Assembly (NCBI RefSeq): GCF_030064125.1
Contig: NZ_CP125957.1
Span: forward strand, 1,798,001-1,862,000
Length of the DNA stretch: 64,000 nucleotides
Source of the DNA: Pseudomonas sp. G2-4
GTDB lineage: Bacteria; Pseudomonadota; Gammaproteobacteria; Pseudomonadales; Pseudomonadaceae
Direction: 5' to 3'
Below, piece by piece: positions 1 through 9,757 of the stretch (position 1 is its first letter; every line of letters begins with the position of its first letter). A program made the translations under genes and the position numbers. The notes below the pieces were generated by a model. That model did no database searches, had not been told where the DNA came from, and saw only the letters and a list, made by a program, of their open reading frames with translations.

Positions 1-19
1 AGAAGAACCGCAGGACTAA
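1..19 (+). CDS. gyrA: 3' end of upstream gene, probably gyrA (partial)
   Basis: Only the last five codons (E-E-P-Q-D) and a TAA stop at 17-19 are inside the window. A factor-independent terminator follows directly, so this is a gene end. An acidic tail and a position directly upstream of serC fit DNA gyrase subunit A, which precedes serC in Pseudomonas genomes. The identity is inferred from gene order; five residues cannot prove it. Confidence 0.4.
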
Positions 20-30
20 GCGGGCACACA

Positions 31-60
31 GGGGGCGGATGAAGATTCGCCCCCTTGTTG
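31..60 (+). terminator. Rho-independent terminator after gyrA
   Basis: A perfect 7-bp GC stem (GGGGGCG at 31-37 pairing with CGCCCCC at 48-54) encloses a 10-base loop and is followed by a T-rich tract (TTGTTGTTTGT). It closes the upstream transcription unit and separates it from serC. Confidence 0.8.
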
Positions 61-141
61 TTTGTCCCGTTTGAAAATTTGCGACACGGCGCATTCTCCT
101 GTGGGGCTGATGCTGCTCACTCAAGGGTTGTTCGAGTCACT

Positions 142-230
142 GTGGCGAGGGAGCTTGCTCCCGCTTGGGTGCGAAGCGCCCATAAAATGGGTCTGCTGCG
201 CAGCCCAGCGGGAGCAAGCTCCCTCGCCAC
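142..230. repeat. REP doublet, GAGGGAGCTTGCTCCC family
   Basis: Two inverted copies of a palindromic REP with core GAGGGAGCTTGCTCCC: the first starts GTGGCGAGGGAG, the second ends CTCCCTCGCCAC. About 40 bases separate them. The arrangement matches the REPIN elements known from the P. fluorescens group. It lies in the gap between the gyrA terminator and serC. Four more copies of this family occur in the window. Confidence 0.9.
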
Positions 231-322
231 GGGTTCAATGCAATCCTTATGGGCGGTGATCACCCTCGGGTGATGGGTTGAATGAAGATTTAAGTGACCA
301 CTAGATCAGAGCGAGATTGGAT

Positions 323-1408
323 GTGAGCAAGAGAGCCTATAACTTCTGTGCCGGCCCGGCGGCGCTGCCTGAAGCGGTCCTGAAGCGTGCCCAGGGTGAA
401 CTTCTCGACTGGCATGGCAAAGGCCTGTCCGTCATGGAAATGAGCCATCGTAGCGATGAGTTCGTGTCCATTGCCACCAAGGCCGAGCAGGACCTGCGTG
501 ATCTGCTGAACATCCCGTCCAACTACAAGGTGCTGTTCCTGCAGGGCGGCGCCAGCCAGCAGTTCGCCCAGATCCCGCTGAACCTGCTGCCGGAAAGCGG
601 CAAGGCCGACTACATCGACACCGGCATCTGGTCGCAGAAAGCCATCGAAGAAGCTTCGCGTTATGGCCACGTCAACGTTGCCGCGACCGCCAAGCCCTAC
701 GACTACTTCGCCATTCCCGGGCAGAACGAATGGAGCCTGTCCAAGGACGCGGCCTACGTTCACTACGCGCCGAACGAAACCATCGGCGGCCTGGAATTCA
801 ACTGGATCCCGGAAACTGGCGACGTGCCCCTGGTGGCCGACATGTCTTCGGACATCCTCTCGCGTCCTGTGGATATTTCCCGTTTCGGCATGATCTACGC
901 CGGCGCCCAGAAGAACATCGGTCCGAGCGGCATCCTGGTCAACATCATTCGTGAAGACCTGCTGGGACGCGCCCGTTCCCTGTGCCCGACCATGCTCAAC
1001 TACAAGGTCGCGGCCGACAACGGCTCGATGTACAACACCCCGCCGACCCTGGCCTGGTACCTGTCGGGCCTGGTGTTCGAATGGCTGAAGGAGCAGGGCG
1101 GTGTCGAAGCCATCGGCAAGCTCAACGAAGTGAAGCAGCGCACGCTGTATGACTTTATCGACGCCAGCGGCCTGTACAGCAACCCGATCAACAAGACCGA
1201 TCGTTCGTGGATGAACGTTCCGTTCCGCCTGGCCGACGACCGTCTCGACAAGCCGTTCCTGGCCGGGGCCGACGAACGCGGCCTGCTGAACCTCAAGGGG
1301 CACCGCTCGGTCGGTGGCATGCGCGCCTCCATCTATAACGCCGTCGATATCACCGCGGTCAACGCGCTGATTTCCTACATGGCAGAGTTCGAGAAGGAAC
1401 ACGGTTAA
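323..1408 (+). CDS. serC: Phosphoserine aminotransferase SerC
   Basis: SerC is a PLP enzyme that converts 3-phosphohydroxypyruvate and glutamate to 3-phosphoserine in serine biosynthesis; it also acts in pyridoxal phosphate synthesis. The protein is 361 residues, the usual size, and opens MSKRAYNFCAGPAALP, a hallmark of the family. FLQGGASQQF (phosphate-binding region) and AGAQKNIGPSG (containing the PLP lysine) are present. I chose GTG at 323 because it gives this conserved N-terminus; a TTG six bases upstream is in frame. The stop overlaps the pheA start by one base (TAATG), so the two are translationally coupled. Confidence 0.96.
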   Translation: MSKRAYNFCAGPAALPEAVLKRAQGELLDWHGKGLSVMEMSHRSDEFVSIATKAEQDLRDLLNIPSNYKVLFLQGGASQQFAQIPLNLLPESGKADYIDTGIWSQKAIEEASRYGHVNVAATAKPYDYFAIPGQNEWSLSKDAAYVHYAPNETIGGLEFNWIPETGDVPLVADMSSDILSRPVDISRFGMIYAGAQKNIGPSGILVNIIREDLLGRARSLCPTMLNYKVAADNGSMYNTPPTLAWYLSGLVFEWLKEQGGVEAIGKLNEVKQRTLYDFIDASGLYSNPINKTDRSWMNVPFRLADDRLDKPFLAGADERGLLNLKGHRSVGGMRASIYNAVDITAVNALISYMAEFEKEHG

Positions 1409-2502
1409 TGTCCGAGCAAGAACTCAAGGCGCTGCGCCTGCGCATCGATGCCCTGGACGAAAAAGTCCTCGAGCTGATCAGTGAGCGTGCGCGCTGCGCC
1501 CAGGAAGTCGCCCGGGTGAAGATGGCTTCCCTGGCGGAGGGCGAAGTGCCGGTGTTCTACCGTCCCGAGCGGGAGGCGCAGGTCCTCAAGCGGGTCATGG
1601 AGCGCAACCAGGGGCCGCTGGGCAACGAAGAAATGGCGCGGTTGTTCCGCGAGATCATGTCGTCGTGCCTGGCCCTCGAACAGCCGTTGAAAGTCGCCTA
1701 CCTGGGGCCAGAAGGTACCTTCACCCAGGCCGCTGCCATGAAGCACTTCGGTCACGCCGTGATCAGCAAGCCCATGGCGGCCATCGACGAAGTCTTCCGC
1801 GAAGTGGCGGCCGGCGCAGTGAATTTTGGCGTGGTGCCGGTGGAAAACTCCACCGAAGGCGCGGTCAACCACACGCTGGACAGCTTCCTCGAACACGACA
1901 TGGTGATTTGCGGCGAAGTCGAGCTGCGCATCCACCATCACCTGTTGGTGGGCGAGAACACCAAGACCGACAGCATCAGCCGGATCTATTCCCACGCCCA
2001 GTCCCTGGCCCAGTGCCGCAAGTGGCTGGACGCGCATTACCCGAATGTCGAGCGCGTGGCGGTGTCGAGCAACGCCGAAGCGGCCAAGCGGGTCAAGGGT
2101 GAGTGGAACTCGGCGGCGATTGCCGGCGATATGGCGGCCGGCCTCTACGGGCTGACGCGCCTGGCTGAGAAGATCGAGGACCGTCCGGACAATTCCACGC
2201 GGTTCCTGATGATTGGCAGCCAGGAAGTACCGCCGACCGGCGACGACAAGACATCGATCATCGTCTCCATGAGCAACAAGCCCGGCGCGCTCCATGAACT
2301 GCTGGTGCCGTTCCACGACAACGGTATCGACCTGACTCGGATCGAGACCCGTCCGTCGCGCAGCGGTAAATGGACCTACGTGTTCTTCATCGATTTCGTC
2401 GGCCACCACCGCGATCCGCTGGTAAAAGGTGTGCTTGAGAAAATCAGTCAGGAAGCAGTGGCACTCAAGGTGCTGGGTTCCTACCCCAAGGCAGTTCTTT
2501 AA
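1408..2502 (+). CDS. pheA: Bifunctional chorismate mutase / prephenate dehydratase (P-protein)
   Basis: This enzyme turns chorismate into prephenate and then phenylpyruvate, the committed steps to phenylalanine. The 364 residues divide into an AroQ-type chorismate mutase domain (about 1-90, starting LRLRIDALDEKVLELI), a prephenate dehydratase domain (about 95-275, with YLGPEGTFTQAA and VVPVENSTEGAV) and a C-terminal ACT domain (about 280-364). GALHELLVPF and the regulatory ESRP-type stretch IETRPSR are visible in the ACT domain, which suggests phenylalanine feedback inhibition. It overlaps serC by one base and is followed by hisC after 13 bases. Confidence 0.97.
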   Translation: MSEQELKALRLRIDALDEKVLELISERARCAQEVARVKMASLAEGEVPVFYRPEREAQVLKRVMERNQGPLGNEEMARLFREIMSSCLALEQPLKVAYLGPEGTFTQAAAMKHFGHAVISKPMAAIDEVFREVAAGAVNFGVVPVENSTEGAVNHTLDSFLEHDMVICGEVELRIHHHLLVGENTKTDSISRIYSHAQSLAQCRKWLDAHYPNVERVAVSSNAEAAKRVKGEWNSAAIAGDMAAGLYGLTRLAEKIEDRPDNSTRFLMIGSQEVPPTGDDKTSIIVSMSNKPGALHELLVPFHDNGIDLTRIETRPSRSGKWTYVFFIDFVGHHRDPLVKGVLEKISQEAVALKVLGSYPKAVL

Positions 2503-2515
2503 GGGCGGATAGCAA

Positions 2516-3628
2516 ATGAGTGGCAACTTCCTCGCTCTGGCACAGCCAGGCGTGCAACAACTCTCGCCTTACGTTCCGGGCAAGCCTGTGGACGAACTGG
2601 CCCGCGAGCTGGACCTGGACCCGGCCAGCATCGTCAAGTTGGCGAGCAACGAAAACCCGTTGGGGGCGAGTCCCAAGGCGCTGGCGGCGATTCGTGATGA
2701 GCTGGCCGAGCTGACCCGTTACCCCGATGGCAACGGCTTCTCGCTCAAGAGCCTGCTGGCCGAGCGCTGTGGCGTGGAGCTGAATCAGGTCACCCTGGGC
2801 AACGGCTCCAATGACATTCTCGAGTTGGTGGCGCGCGCCTACCTGGCGCCGGGCCTCAACGCGGTGTTCAGCGAACATGCGTTTGCGGTCTACCCGATTG
2901 CGACCCAGGCCGTCGGTGCGGACGCCCATGTGGTCCCGGCCAAGGCGTGGGGGCACGATCTGCTGGCCATGCTGGCCGCGATCGACGCCAACACCCGTGT
3001 GGTCTTCATCGCCAACCCGAACAACCCGACCGGCACCTGGTTCGACGCCCAGGCCCTGGACGACTTCCTGCAGGATGTGCCCGAGCACGTGCTGGTGGTG
3101 CTGGACGAGGCCTATATTGAATACGCCGAAGGCAGCGACTTGCCCGACGGCCTGGATTTCCTCGCGGCCTATCCGAACCTGCTGGTCTCGCGCACGTTCT
3201 CCAAGGCCTATGGCCTGGCATCGTTGCGGGTCGGCTACGGCCTGTCCACCGCCGTGGTGGCCGATGTGCTGAACCGCGTGCGTCAGCCGTTCAACGTCAA
3301 CAGTTTCGCCCTGGCCGCCGCCTGCGCCGCATTGCAGGATGAGGCTTACCTGGCCGAAAGCCGTCGCCTGAACGAGGCGGGCATGCAGCAATTGGAAGCC
3401 GGGTTCCGTGAATTGGGCCTGAGCTGGATTCCATCGAAAGGCAATTTCATCTGCGTCGACATCGGTCGTGTGGCGGCGCCGGTCTTCCAAGGCTTGCTGC
3501 GTGAAGGCGTGATCGTGCGTCCGGTGGCCAACTACGGCATGCCGAACCACTTGCGCATCACCATCGGCCTGCCTGCGGAAAACAGCCGTTTCCTTGAGGC
3601 GTTGAGCAAGGTTCTAGCTCGTGGTTGA
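2516..3628 (+). CDS. hisC: Histidinol-phosphate aminotransferase HisC
   Basis: A class I/II PLP aminotransferase of 370 residues. It carries out the glutamate/imidazole acetol-phosphate transamination of histidine biosynthesis, and in this genomic position it may also serve aromatic amino-acid transamination. KLASNENPLGASP near the N-terminus, NPNNPTGT, and SRTFSKAYGLASLRVGYG with the PLP lysine at about residue 230 are diagnostic. A GGGCGGA ribosome-binding site precedes the ATG. Its placement between pheA and tyrA fits the aromatic role of the 'hisC2' copy seen in pseudomonads; that role is inferred from context. The next gene starts inside its last codons. Confidence 0.95.
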   Translation: MSGNFLALAQPGVQQLSPYVPGKPVDELARELDLDPASIVKLASNENPLGASPKALAAIRDELAELTRYPDGNGFSLKSLLAERCGVELNQVTLGNGSNDILELVARAYLAPGLNAVFSEHAFAVYPIATQAVGADAHVVPAKAWGHDLLAMLAAIDANTRVVFIANPNNPTGTWFDAQALDDFLQDVPEHVLVVLDEAYIEYAEGSDLPDGLDFLAAYPNLLVSRTFSKAYGLASLRVGYGLSTAVVADVLNRVRQPFNVNSFALAAACAALQDEAYLAESRRLNEAGMQQLEAGFRELGLSWIPSKGNFICVDIGRVAAPVFQGLLREGVIVRPVANYGMPNHLRITIGLPAENSRFLEALSKVLARG

Positions 3629-5864
3629 TGTCACTTCACTGCAACCTGCTAGCCCTATGATCGGTCGCCTGGTGGTGGTCGGCCTGGGGTTGATCGGCGG
3701 TTCGTTTGCCAAGGGCCTGCGAGAAAGCGGCCTGTGCCGGGAAGTGGTCGGTGTCGACCTGGACCCGCAGTCGCGCAAGCTGGCGGTGGAGCTGGGGGTG
3801 GTGGATCGCTGTGAAGATGACCTGGCGATTGCTTGCCAGGGCGCGGACGTGATCCAGCTGGCGGTGCCGATCCTGGCCATGGAGAAGCTGCTGGTGCGTC
3901 TGGCTGCCATGGACCTGGGCCGTGCCATCCTCACGGATGTCGGCAGCGCCAAGGGCAACGTCGTGCGCGCCGCCACCGAAGCCTTCGGCAGCATGCCCGC
4001 ACGCTTTGTGCCCGGCCATCCGATTGCCGGCTCCGAGCAGAGCGGGGTGGAGGCTTCCAATGCTGAGCTGTTTCGTCGCCACAAGGTGATCCTGACGCCG
4101 CTGGAGCAGACCGATCCGGCTGCGCTGGCAGTGGTGGACCGTTTGTGGCGCGAGCTGGGCGCCGATGTCGAGCACATGCAGGTCCAGCGTCACGATGAAG
4201 TATTGGCCGCCACCAGTCATTTGCCACATCTATTGGCGTTTGGTCTGGTGGATTCATTGGCCAAACGCAATGAAAATCTTGAGATCTTCCGTTACGCTGC
4301 CGGCGGTTTCCGCGATTTCACGAGAATCGCCGGTAGCGACCCGGTCATGTGGCACGACATCTTCCTCGCTAACCGCGAAGCTGTCCTGCGCACACTCGAT
4401 ACATTTCGCAGTGACCTCGACGCCTTGCGCGACGCGGTCGATGCAGGGGACGGGCACCAATTGCTGGGCGTTTTCACACGCGCCAGGGTGGCCCGCGAGC
4501 ATTTCAGTAAAATCCTGGCCCGTCGGGCCTATGTGGACGCTATGAACTCCAACGATCTGATTTTCCTGGCACAACCTGGTGGCTCCCTGAGTGGGCGTAT
4601 TCGTGTACCGGGCGATAAATCGATTTCCCACCGTTCGATCATGCTCGGCTCCCTGGCCGAGGGCGTGACCGAAGTGGAAGGTTTCCTCGAGGGCGAAGAC
4701 GCCCTGGCGACGCTGCAAGCGTTTCGCGACATGGGCGTGGTCATCGAAGGCCCGCATCACGGCCGCGTGACCATCCATGGCGTCGGCCTGCACGGTCTCA
4801 AGCCTGCCCCGGGACCGATCTACCTGGGTAACTCAGGTACCTCGATGCGCCTGTTGTCCGGCCTGCTGGCGGCGCAAGACTTCGACAGCACGCTGACCGG
4901 TGACGCCTCGCTGTCCAAACGCCCGATGAATCGCGTGGCCAACCCGCTGCGGGAAATGGGTGCGGTCATCGAGACCGCGGCCGACGGTCGTCCGCCGATG
5001 ACCATTCGGGGCGGCAACAAGCTCAAGGGCCTGACCTACACCATGCCGATGGCCAGCGCCCAGGTGAAATCCTGCCTGCTGCTGGCCGGTCTCTATGCCG
5101 AAGGCAAGACCACCGTCACCGAGCCGGCGCCGACCCGCGACCACACCGAGCGCATGCTGCGCGGCTTCGGCTACCCGGTCACGGTCAACGGTGCCACGGC
5201 CTCCGTCGAGTCCGGCGGCAAACTGACCGCGACCCACATTGAAGTGCCGGGCGACATCTCGTCGTCGGCGTTCTTCCTGGTGGCGGCGTCGATTGCCGAA
5301 GGCTCCGACCTGGTGCTCGAACACGTCGGCATCAACCCGACCCGTACCGGCGTGATCGACATCCTGCGCCTGATGGGCGCGGACATCACTTTGGAAAACC
5401 AGCGTGAAGTCGGTGGCGAACCGGTAGCCGACCTGCACGTAAGAGCGGCTAAACTCAAGGGTATCGAGATTCCCGAGGCGCTGGTTCCGCTGGCCATCGA
5501 CGAATTCCCGGTGCTGTTCGTGGCGGCCGCCTGTGCAGAAGGGCGCACCGTGCTGACCGGCGCCGAAGAGCTGCGGGTCAAGGAGTCGGATCGCATCCAG
5601 GTGATGGCGGACGGCTTGCTGTCCCTGGGCGTCAAGTGCCAGCCGACGCCGGACGGCATCATCATCGACGGCGGCCAGATCGGCGGCGGTGAAGTCCACG
5701 GTCACGGTGACCACCGTATCGCCATGGCCTTCAGTGTTGCGTCCCTGCGCGCCAATGCGCCGATTCGCATCCATGATTGCGCCAACGTCGCCACGTCGTT
5801 CCCGAACTTCCTGGCGCTGTGCGCGCAGGTCGGTATTCGAGTAGCACAAGAGGCACAGTCGTGA
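3621..5864 (+). CDS. tyrA-aroA: Fused prephenate dehydrogenase (TyrA) / EPSP synthase (AroA)
   Basis: One 747-residue reading frame joins two enzymes. Residues 1-307 are a TyrA-type prephenate dehydrogenase with the NAD-binding motif [14 protein letters not shown] and [11 protein letters not shown]. Residues from 308 ([14 protein letters not shown]) are 5-enolpyruvylshikimate-3-phosphate synthase, with [19 protein letters not shown] and the late motif [10 protein letters not shown]. The fusion is known in Pseudomonas and links the last common step to chorismate with the tyrosine branch. GTG at 3621 has an AAGG site nine bases upstream and overlaps hisC by eight bases; ATG 3657 is a shorter alternative start used for many relatives. 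cmk overlaps its stop (GTGA). Confidence 0.96.
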   Translation: MVDVTSLQPASPMIGRLVVVGLGLIGGSFAKGLRESGLCREVVGVDLDPQSRKLAVELGVVDRCEDDLAIACQGADVIQLAVPILAMEKLLVRLAAMDLGRAILTDVGSAKGNVVRAATEAFGSMPARFVPGHPIAGSEQSGVEASNAELFRRHKVILTPLEQTDPAALAVVDRLWRELGADVEHMQVQRHDEVLAATSHLPHLLAFGLVDSLAKRNENLEIFRYAAGGFRDFTRIAGSDPVMWHDIFLANREAVLRTLDTFRSDLDALRDAVDAGDGHQLLGVFTRARVAREHFSKILARRAYVDAMNSNDLIFLAQPGGSLSGRIRVPGDKSISHRSIMLGSLAEGVTEVEGFLEGEDALATLQAFRDMGVVIEGPHHGRVTIHGVGLHGLKPAPGPIYLGNSGTSMRLLSGLLAAQDFDSTLTGDASLSKRPMNRVANPLREMGAVIETAADGRPPMTIRGGNKLKGLTYTMPMASAQVKSCLLLAGLYAEGKTTVTEPAPTRDHTERMLRGFGYPVTVNGATASVESGGKLTATHIEVPGDISSSAFFLVAASIAEGSDLVLEHVGINPTRTGVIDILRLMGADITLENQREVGGEPVADLHVRAAKLKGIEIPEALVPLAIDEFPVLFVAAACAEGRTVLTGAEELRVKESDRIQVMADGLLSLGVKCQPTPDGIIIDGGQIGGGEVHGHGDHRIAMAFSVASLRANAPIRIHDCANVATSFPNFLALCAQVGIRVAQEAQS

Positions 5865-6550
5865 ACATCAAGGCACCGGTCGTCACCATCGATGGCCCAA
5901 GCGGCTCGGGCAAGGGCACCGTCGCCGGGATCCTGGCCAAGCAACTGGGCTGGAACCTGCTCGATTCAGGTGCCTTGTATCGTCTGCTGGCGTTCGCCGC
6001 CGCCAACCATGGCGTCGATCTGACCAACGAAGAGCTGCTCAAGGCACTGGCCGCCCACCTGGACGTACAGTTCATCGCCGCGACCGACGGTCAGCTGCAG
6101 CGCATCATTCTGGAAGGCGACGAAGTCAGTGATGTCATCCGCACCGAAAGTGTTGGCGCCGGCGCTTCCCAGGTCGCCGCGCTGCCGGCGGTGCGCGAGG
6201 CGTTGCTGCAGCGCCAGCGGGCCTTTCAGGAGCCGCCGGGGCTGGTAGCCGACGGTCGCGACATGGGCACGGTGGTGTTTCCCGATGCGCCACTGAAGAT
6301 TTTCCTCACCGCCAGCGCGGAGGAGAGGGCGCGTCGCCGTTATTTGCAGTTGAAGGGCAAAGGCGAGGATGTTAGTCTGTCGAGTCTGCTAGATGAGATC
6401 CGTGCACGCGATGAGCGTGACACCCAGCGCGCAGTAGCCCCGCTAAAGCCGGCGGCCGACGCGATTCAGCTGGATTCCACGGAGTTGTCCATCGATCAGG
6501 TGTTGCAACGCATCATGAGTGAGATCGCCATTCGCGATATCGCCGGGTGA
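5861..6550 (+). CDS. cmk: Cytidylate kinase
   Basis: Phosphorylates CMP and dCMP with ATP for nucleotide salvage. The 229 residues match the normal length. The P-loop GPSGSGKGT lies near residue 12, [15 protein letters not shown] is the conserved nucleotide-binding segment, and [12 protein letters not shown] is the lid region. GTG at 5861 is chosen because it starts the conserved sequence [15 protein letters not shown] and overlaps the preceding stop in the GTGA pattern. It is the last gene of the serC-cmk operon, and a hairpin follows before rpsA. Confidence 0.95.
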   Translation: MNIKAPVVTIDGPSGSGKGTVAGILAKQLGWNLLDSGALYRLLAFAAANHGVDLTNEELLKALAAHLDVQFIAATDGQLQRIILEGDEVSDVIRTESVGAGASQVAALPAVREALLQRQRAFQEPPGLVADGRDMGTVVFPDAPLKIFLTASAEERARRRYLQLKGKGEDVSLSSLLDEIRARDERDTQRAVAPLKPAADAIQLDSTELSIDQVLQRIMSEIAIRDIAG

Positions 6551-6552
6551 CC

Positions 6553-6602
6553 AGGAAGCTCTGCAGGGGACCAGTCATAGTCCTGCGGTGCTTCTTTTAT
6601 AT
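6553..6602 (+). terminator. Probable terminator or attenuator between cmk and rpsA
   Basis: GAAGCTCTGCAGG (from 6556) can pair with CCTGCGGTGCTTC (to about 6596), allowing G-T pairs, and is followed by TTTTAT. The hairpin lies directly after the cmk stop. It probably reduces readthrough into the highly expressed rpsA gene; termination strength cannot be judged by eye. Confidence 0.55.
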
Positions 6603-6610
6603 GAAACTAA

Positions 6611-6632
6611 CCCACACCGTCTGGGGTGTGGA
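6611..6632 (+). promoter_or_regulatory. Hairpin in the rpsA 5' leader
   Basis: CCACACC at 6612-6618 pairs perfectly with GGTGTGG at 6625-6631, about 30 bases before the rpsA ribosome-binding site. S1 is known in enterobacteria to repress its own translation through structured leader RNA; a similar role here is an inference from position only. Confidence 0.4.
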
Positions 6633-6670
6633 GGCGGGCGTATTCTTCGCCCTAATCAACAGGAATTAAA

Positions 6671-8365
6671 ATGAGCGAAAGCTTTGCGGAACTCTTTGAA
6701 GAAAGCCTGAAAACCCTGAACCTTCAGGCAGGCTCCATCATCACCGGTGTTATCGTTGATATCGATTACCAAGCTCGCTGGGTAACCGTTCACGCTGGTC
6801 TGAAGTCTGAAGCACTCATCCCGCTTGAGCAGTTCTACAACGACGCTGGCGAACTGAACATCAACGTCGGTGACGAAGTTCACGTTGCTCTGGACTCGGT
6901 TGAAGATGGCTTTGGTGAAACCAAGCTGTCCCGTGAAAAAGCCAAGCGCGCTGAATGCTGGATCGTTCTCGAAGCGGCTTTCGCAGCTGAGGAAGTGGTC
7001 AAGGGCGTTATCAACGGTAAGGTTAAAGGCGGCTTCACTGTCGACGTTAACGGCATCCGTGCGTTCCTGCCAGGTTCCCTGGTTGACGTTCGTCCAGTGC
7101 GCGACACCACGCACCTGGAAGGTAAAGAGCTGGAATTCAAGGTCATCAAGCTGGACCAGAAGCGCAACAACGTTGTCGTTTCCCGTCGCAGTGTCCTGGA
7201 AGCCGAGAACTCCGCCGAGCGTGAAGCTCTGCTGGAATCGCTGCAGGAAGGCCAACAGGTCAAGGGTATCGTCAAGAACCTCACCGATTACGGCGCATTC
7301 GTCGATCTGGGTGGCGTCGATGGCCTGCTGCACATCACCGACATGGCCTGGAAGCGTATCAAGCATCCTTCGGAAATCGTCAACGTTGGCGACGAGATCG
7401 ATGTCAAGGTTCTGAAATACGATCGCGAACGCAACCGTGTTTCCCTGGGCCTCAAGCAACTGGGTGAAGATCCATGGGTTGCTATCAAAGCCCGTTACCC
7501 AGAAAGCACCCGCGTCACCGCTCGTGTTACCAACCTGACCGACTACGGCTGCTTCGCTGAGCTGGAAGAAGGCGTTGAAGGCCTGGTACACGTTTCCGAA
7601 ATGGACTGGACCAACAAGAACATCCACCCTTCGAAAGTCGTACAAGTCGGCGACGAAGTGGAAGTCATGGTTCTGGACATCGACGAAGAGCGTCGTCGTA
7701 TCTCCCTCGGCATCAAGCAGTGCAAATCTAACCCATGGGAAGATTTCTCTGGCCAGTTCAACAAGGGCGATAAAATCTCCGGCACCATCAAGTCGATCAC
7801 CGATTTCGGTATCTTCATTGGTCTGGACGGCGGCATCGACGGCCTGGTTCACCTGTCCGACATCTCCTGGAACGAAGTGGGCGAAGAAGCCGTACGCCGT
7901 TTCAAGAAGGGCGACGAGCTGGACACCGTTATCCTGTCGGTTGACCCAGAGCGCGAGCGCATCTCCCTGGGTATCAAGCAACTGGAAAGCGATCCGTTCT
8001 CCGAGTACGTTCAAGAGAACGACAAAGGCGCAATCGTTAAGGGCATCGTGAAAGAAGTTGACGCTAAAGGCGCCATCATCACCCTGGCCGACGATATCGA
8101 AGCGACTCTGAAAGCCTCCGAAATCAGCCGTGACCGCGTTGAAGACGCGCGTAACGTCCTGAAAGAAGGCGAAGAAGTAGAAGCCAAGATCATCAGCGTT
8201 GACCGCAAGAGCCGCGTAATCCAGCTCTCCATCAAGTCGAAAGACGTTGAAGAAGAGAAAGAAGCAATCCAGAGCCTGCGCGACAAGCCAGCTTCGGACA
8301 CTGCTGCTCCTGGTCCTACCACTCTGGGCGACCTGTTGCGTGCACAGATGGAAAAACAGAACTGA
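6671..8365 (+). CDS. rpsA: 30S ribosomal protein S1
   Basis: S1 binds mRNA upstream of start codons and helps the 30S subunit unfold and load transcripts. The protein has 564 residues and six S1/OB-fold repeats, seen as recurring segments such as [49 protein letters not shown] and [25 protein letters not shown], each ending in a [12 protein letters not shown] strand. It opens [13 protein letters not shown], the typical start. An AGGA site precedes the ATG. The codon choice looks like that of a highly expressed gene, with runs of GGT, GTT and CTG. Confidence 0.98.
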   Translation: MSESFAELFEESLKTLNLQAGSIITGVIVDIDYQARWVTVHAGLKSEALIPLEQFYNDAGELNINVGDEVHVALDSVEDGFGETKLSREKAKRAECWIVLEAAFAAEEVVKGVINGKVKGGFTVDVNGIRAFLPGSLVDVRPVRDTTHLEGKELEFKVIKLDQKRNNVVVSRRSVLEAENSAEREALLESLQEGQQVKGIVKNLTDYGAFVDLGGVDGLLHITDMAWKRIKHPSEIVNVGDEIDVKVLKYDRERNRVSLGLKQLGEDPWVAIKARYPESTRVTARVTNLTDYGCFAELEEGVEGLVHVSEMDWTNKNIHPSKVVQVGDEVEVMVLDIDEERRRISLGIKQCKSNPWEDFSGQFNKGDKISGTIKSITDFGIFIGLDGGIDGLVHLSDISWNEVGEEAVRRFKKGDELDTVILSVDPERERISLGIKQLESDPFSEYVQENDKGAIVKGIVKEVDAKGAIITLADDIEATLKASEISRDRVEDARNVLKEGEEVEAKIISVDRKSRVIQLSIKSKDVEEEKEAIQSLRDKPASDTAAPGPTTLGDLLRAQMEKQN

Positions 8366-8382
8366 GTTCTGTCAGACCATAG

Positions 8383-8412
8383 AAAAAGGGCGACTTCGGT
8401 CGCCCTTTTTTG
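8383..8412 (+). terminator. Strong terminator after rpsA
   Basis: AAAAAGGGCGAC and GTCGCCCTTTTTT form a 12-bp stem closed by a TTCG tetraloop and followed by a T-run, 18 bases after the rpsA stop. This is a textbook factor-independent terminator. Confidence 0.95.
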
Positions 8413-8592
8413 TGGGCGCGATTTTTCAGACTTTTCCGACTCCCATAAGTACTGTCGAACTGCGATCATTCAAGGCCCAACGAAACCAACGCCCCTGCCT
8501 GGCTGTCTCTTTTATGAAGCAGATCAATAATCTACTCAGGGGCTCCGACTTGTGCGCGTAATCGGTCCGGGCTCTCTACCTTAAGGATCTGA

Positions 8593-8871
8593 ATGAACAA
8601 GCTCTTTCTGGTGTTGGCCGCCCTGGTACTGGCAGGTTGCTCTACAAGCGCCAAGACTCACGCAGTGCGCGGTGTCAGTGGTATCGAGGTCGACTGCTCA
8701 GGATTGGGGTCCGGCTGGGAGAAGTGCCATAAGAGGGCCGCCAGGGAGTGCAAGGGGGCAGGCTACAAAGTCATTACCCGATCCGACGACGCGAAGGATG
8801 AAGATCAATACCCCTTTGGTTTCAATCCGGCAGGTTATCTGACTCGAACGATGTTGGTGATCTGTCGATAG
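8593..8871 (+). CDS. Small predicted lipoprotein, function unknown
   Basis: A 92-residue protein with a lipoprotein signal peptide: hydrophobic stretch LFLVLAALVLAGC with the lipobox LAGC, so Cys15 is the predicted lipid anchor. The mature part has several cysteines and a pattern (VDCSGLGSGWEKCHKRAARECKGAGY) seen in small Pseudomonas envelope proteins of unknown role. AAGGA sits ahead of the ATG. It lies between the rpsA terminator and ihfB. Residues after the lipobox (S, T) favour outer-membrane sorting. I do not recognise a characterised family. Confidence 0.8.
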   Translation: MNKLFLVLAALVLAGCSTSAKTHAVRGVSGIEVDCSGLGSGWEKCHKRAARECKGAGYKVITRSDDAKDEDQYPFGFNPAGYLTRTMLVICR

Positions 8872-8972
8872 CTTGAGCAAAGGTCTCGCTATCGGCACGG
8901 GAAGGGGCGCGCAAGGGAGTAAAGAAGAATGTCAATACATGGGCTGTTCAAATCCCTCCGACCATGCTAAAA

Positions 8973-9007
8973 CCTTTTCAAGCGATTTTCCTAGCTGCTT
9001 GAAAAAG
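8973..9007 (+). promoter_or_regulatory. Hairpin immediately upstream of ihfB
   Basis: CCTTTTCAAGC (8973-8983) and GCTTGAAAAAG (8997-9007) can pair over 10 of 11 positions around a 13-base loop. The 3' arm abuts the ihfB ribosome-binding site (AAGGGAAAAA). It could be a weak terminator for the preceding lipoprotein gene or a translation control element for ihfB. Confidence 0.4.
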
Positions 9008-9018
9008 AAGGGAAAAAT

Positions 9019-9315
9019 ATGACGAAGTCGGAGTTGATCGAACGAATTGTCACCCATCAAGGGCTACTCTCATCCAAGGATGTGGAGCTGGCTATCAAGA
9101 CCATGCTTGAGCAAATGTCCCAATGCCTGGCTACGGGAGATCGTATCGAGATCCGTGGTTTCGGCAGCTTCTCCCTCCACTATCGCGCGCCGCGAGTAGG
9201 CCGCAATCCTAAGACCGGTCAGTCCGTTAGTCTTGATGGGAAGTTTGTACCTCACTTCAAGCCGGGCAAGGAGCTTAGGGATCGTGTGAATGAGGAGGAG
9301 GGGGATGAGCTCTGA
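9019..9315 (+). CDS. ihfB: Integration host factor beta subunit
   Basis: A 98-residue HU/IHF-family protein that pairs with IhfA to bend DNA sharply at specific sites in promoters, recombination sites and origins. The opening [10 protein letters not shown], the DNA-contact arm [25 protein letters not shown] and the following [12 protein letters not shown] are diagnostic of IhfB. Position after rpsA is conserved across gammaproteobacteria. In Pseudomonas this gene marks one border of the O-antigen locus. Confidence 0.97.
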   Translation: MTKSELIERIVTHQGLLSSKDVELAIKTMLEQMSQCLATGDRIEIRGFGSFSLHYRAPRVGRNPKTGQSVSLDGKFVPHFKPGKELRDRVNEEEGDEL

Positions 9316-9340
9316 CGCAGCGGCCAGGAAAGGGCTATTC

Positions 9341-9565
9341 ATGTGGAACTTTAAACGTCTGGCGATTGTCGTACTTGCGGTTCTCGCCGCCTCAGCTATC
9401 GTACTGTTCGTGCTGGAAAATCATCAGCCCGTCGCGCTCTTGTTCCTGGGCTGGTCAGCCCCGCAGCTCCCAGTTTCAGTTTTCGTGCTATTGGCGTTTC
9501 TCGCAGGTATGCTGATCGGCCCGTTGCTCGCCTGGTTCATGAGTGCGCGCCGGCGGTTGAAATAA
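9341..9565 (+). CDS. LapA-domain (DUF1049) inner-membrane protein
   Basis: A protein of about 74 residues with two membrane segments (LAIVVLAVLAASAIVLFVLEN and VFVLLAFLAGMLIGPLLAWF) separated by QPVALLFLGWSAPQLPVS, the typical LapA/YciS pattern. LapA of E. coli works with LapB in controlling LPS assembly and LpxC turnover; a similar role is inferred. ATG 9341 is preceded by AAGGG and gives the family start MWNFKRLAIV. ATG 9305 is an in-frame alternative with an unusually strong GGAGGAGGGGG site and would overlap the end of ihfB, so the start is uncertain. Confidence 0.8.
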   Translation: MWNFKRLAIVVLAVLAASAIVLFVLENHQPVALLFLGWSAPQLPVSVFVLLAFLAGMLIGPLLAWFMSARRRLK

Positions 9566-9757
9566 TGGATGTGTGAGCCCAGGAGTCTTGGAGTAAGGAT
9601 CACTGCCTACAAATTTTTCTGACTTTGGGTGTTTTTTTGTTCGTATTTAATTTGACTCAGTTTACCGTTGCGTTCGTCGGGGTATTGCCCGTCTTACCTT
9701 TTGATGCGTCCAGTGTGTTTGCAAGCGCAATCTCAAAAAAAGGAAGCGAGGCCACCC

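Noticed and set aside
290..2526. Long minus-strand open frames of about 370 codons opposite serC and pheA
   Set aside because: They mirror the codon positions of well-supported genes in GC-rich DNA, have no family motifs and are common shadows in Pseudomonas.
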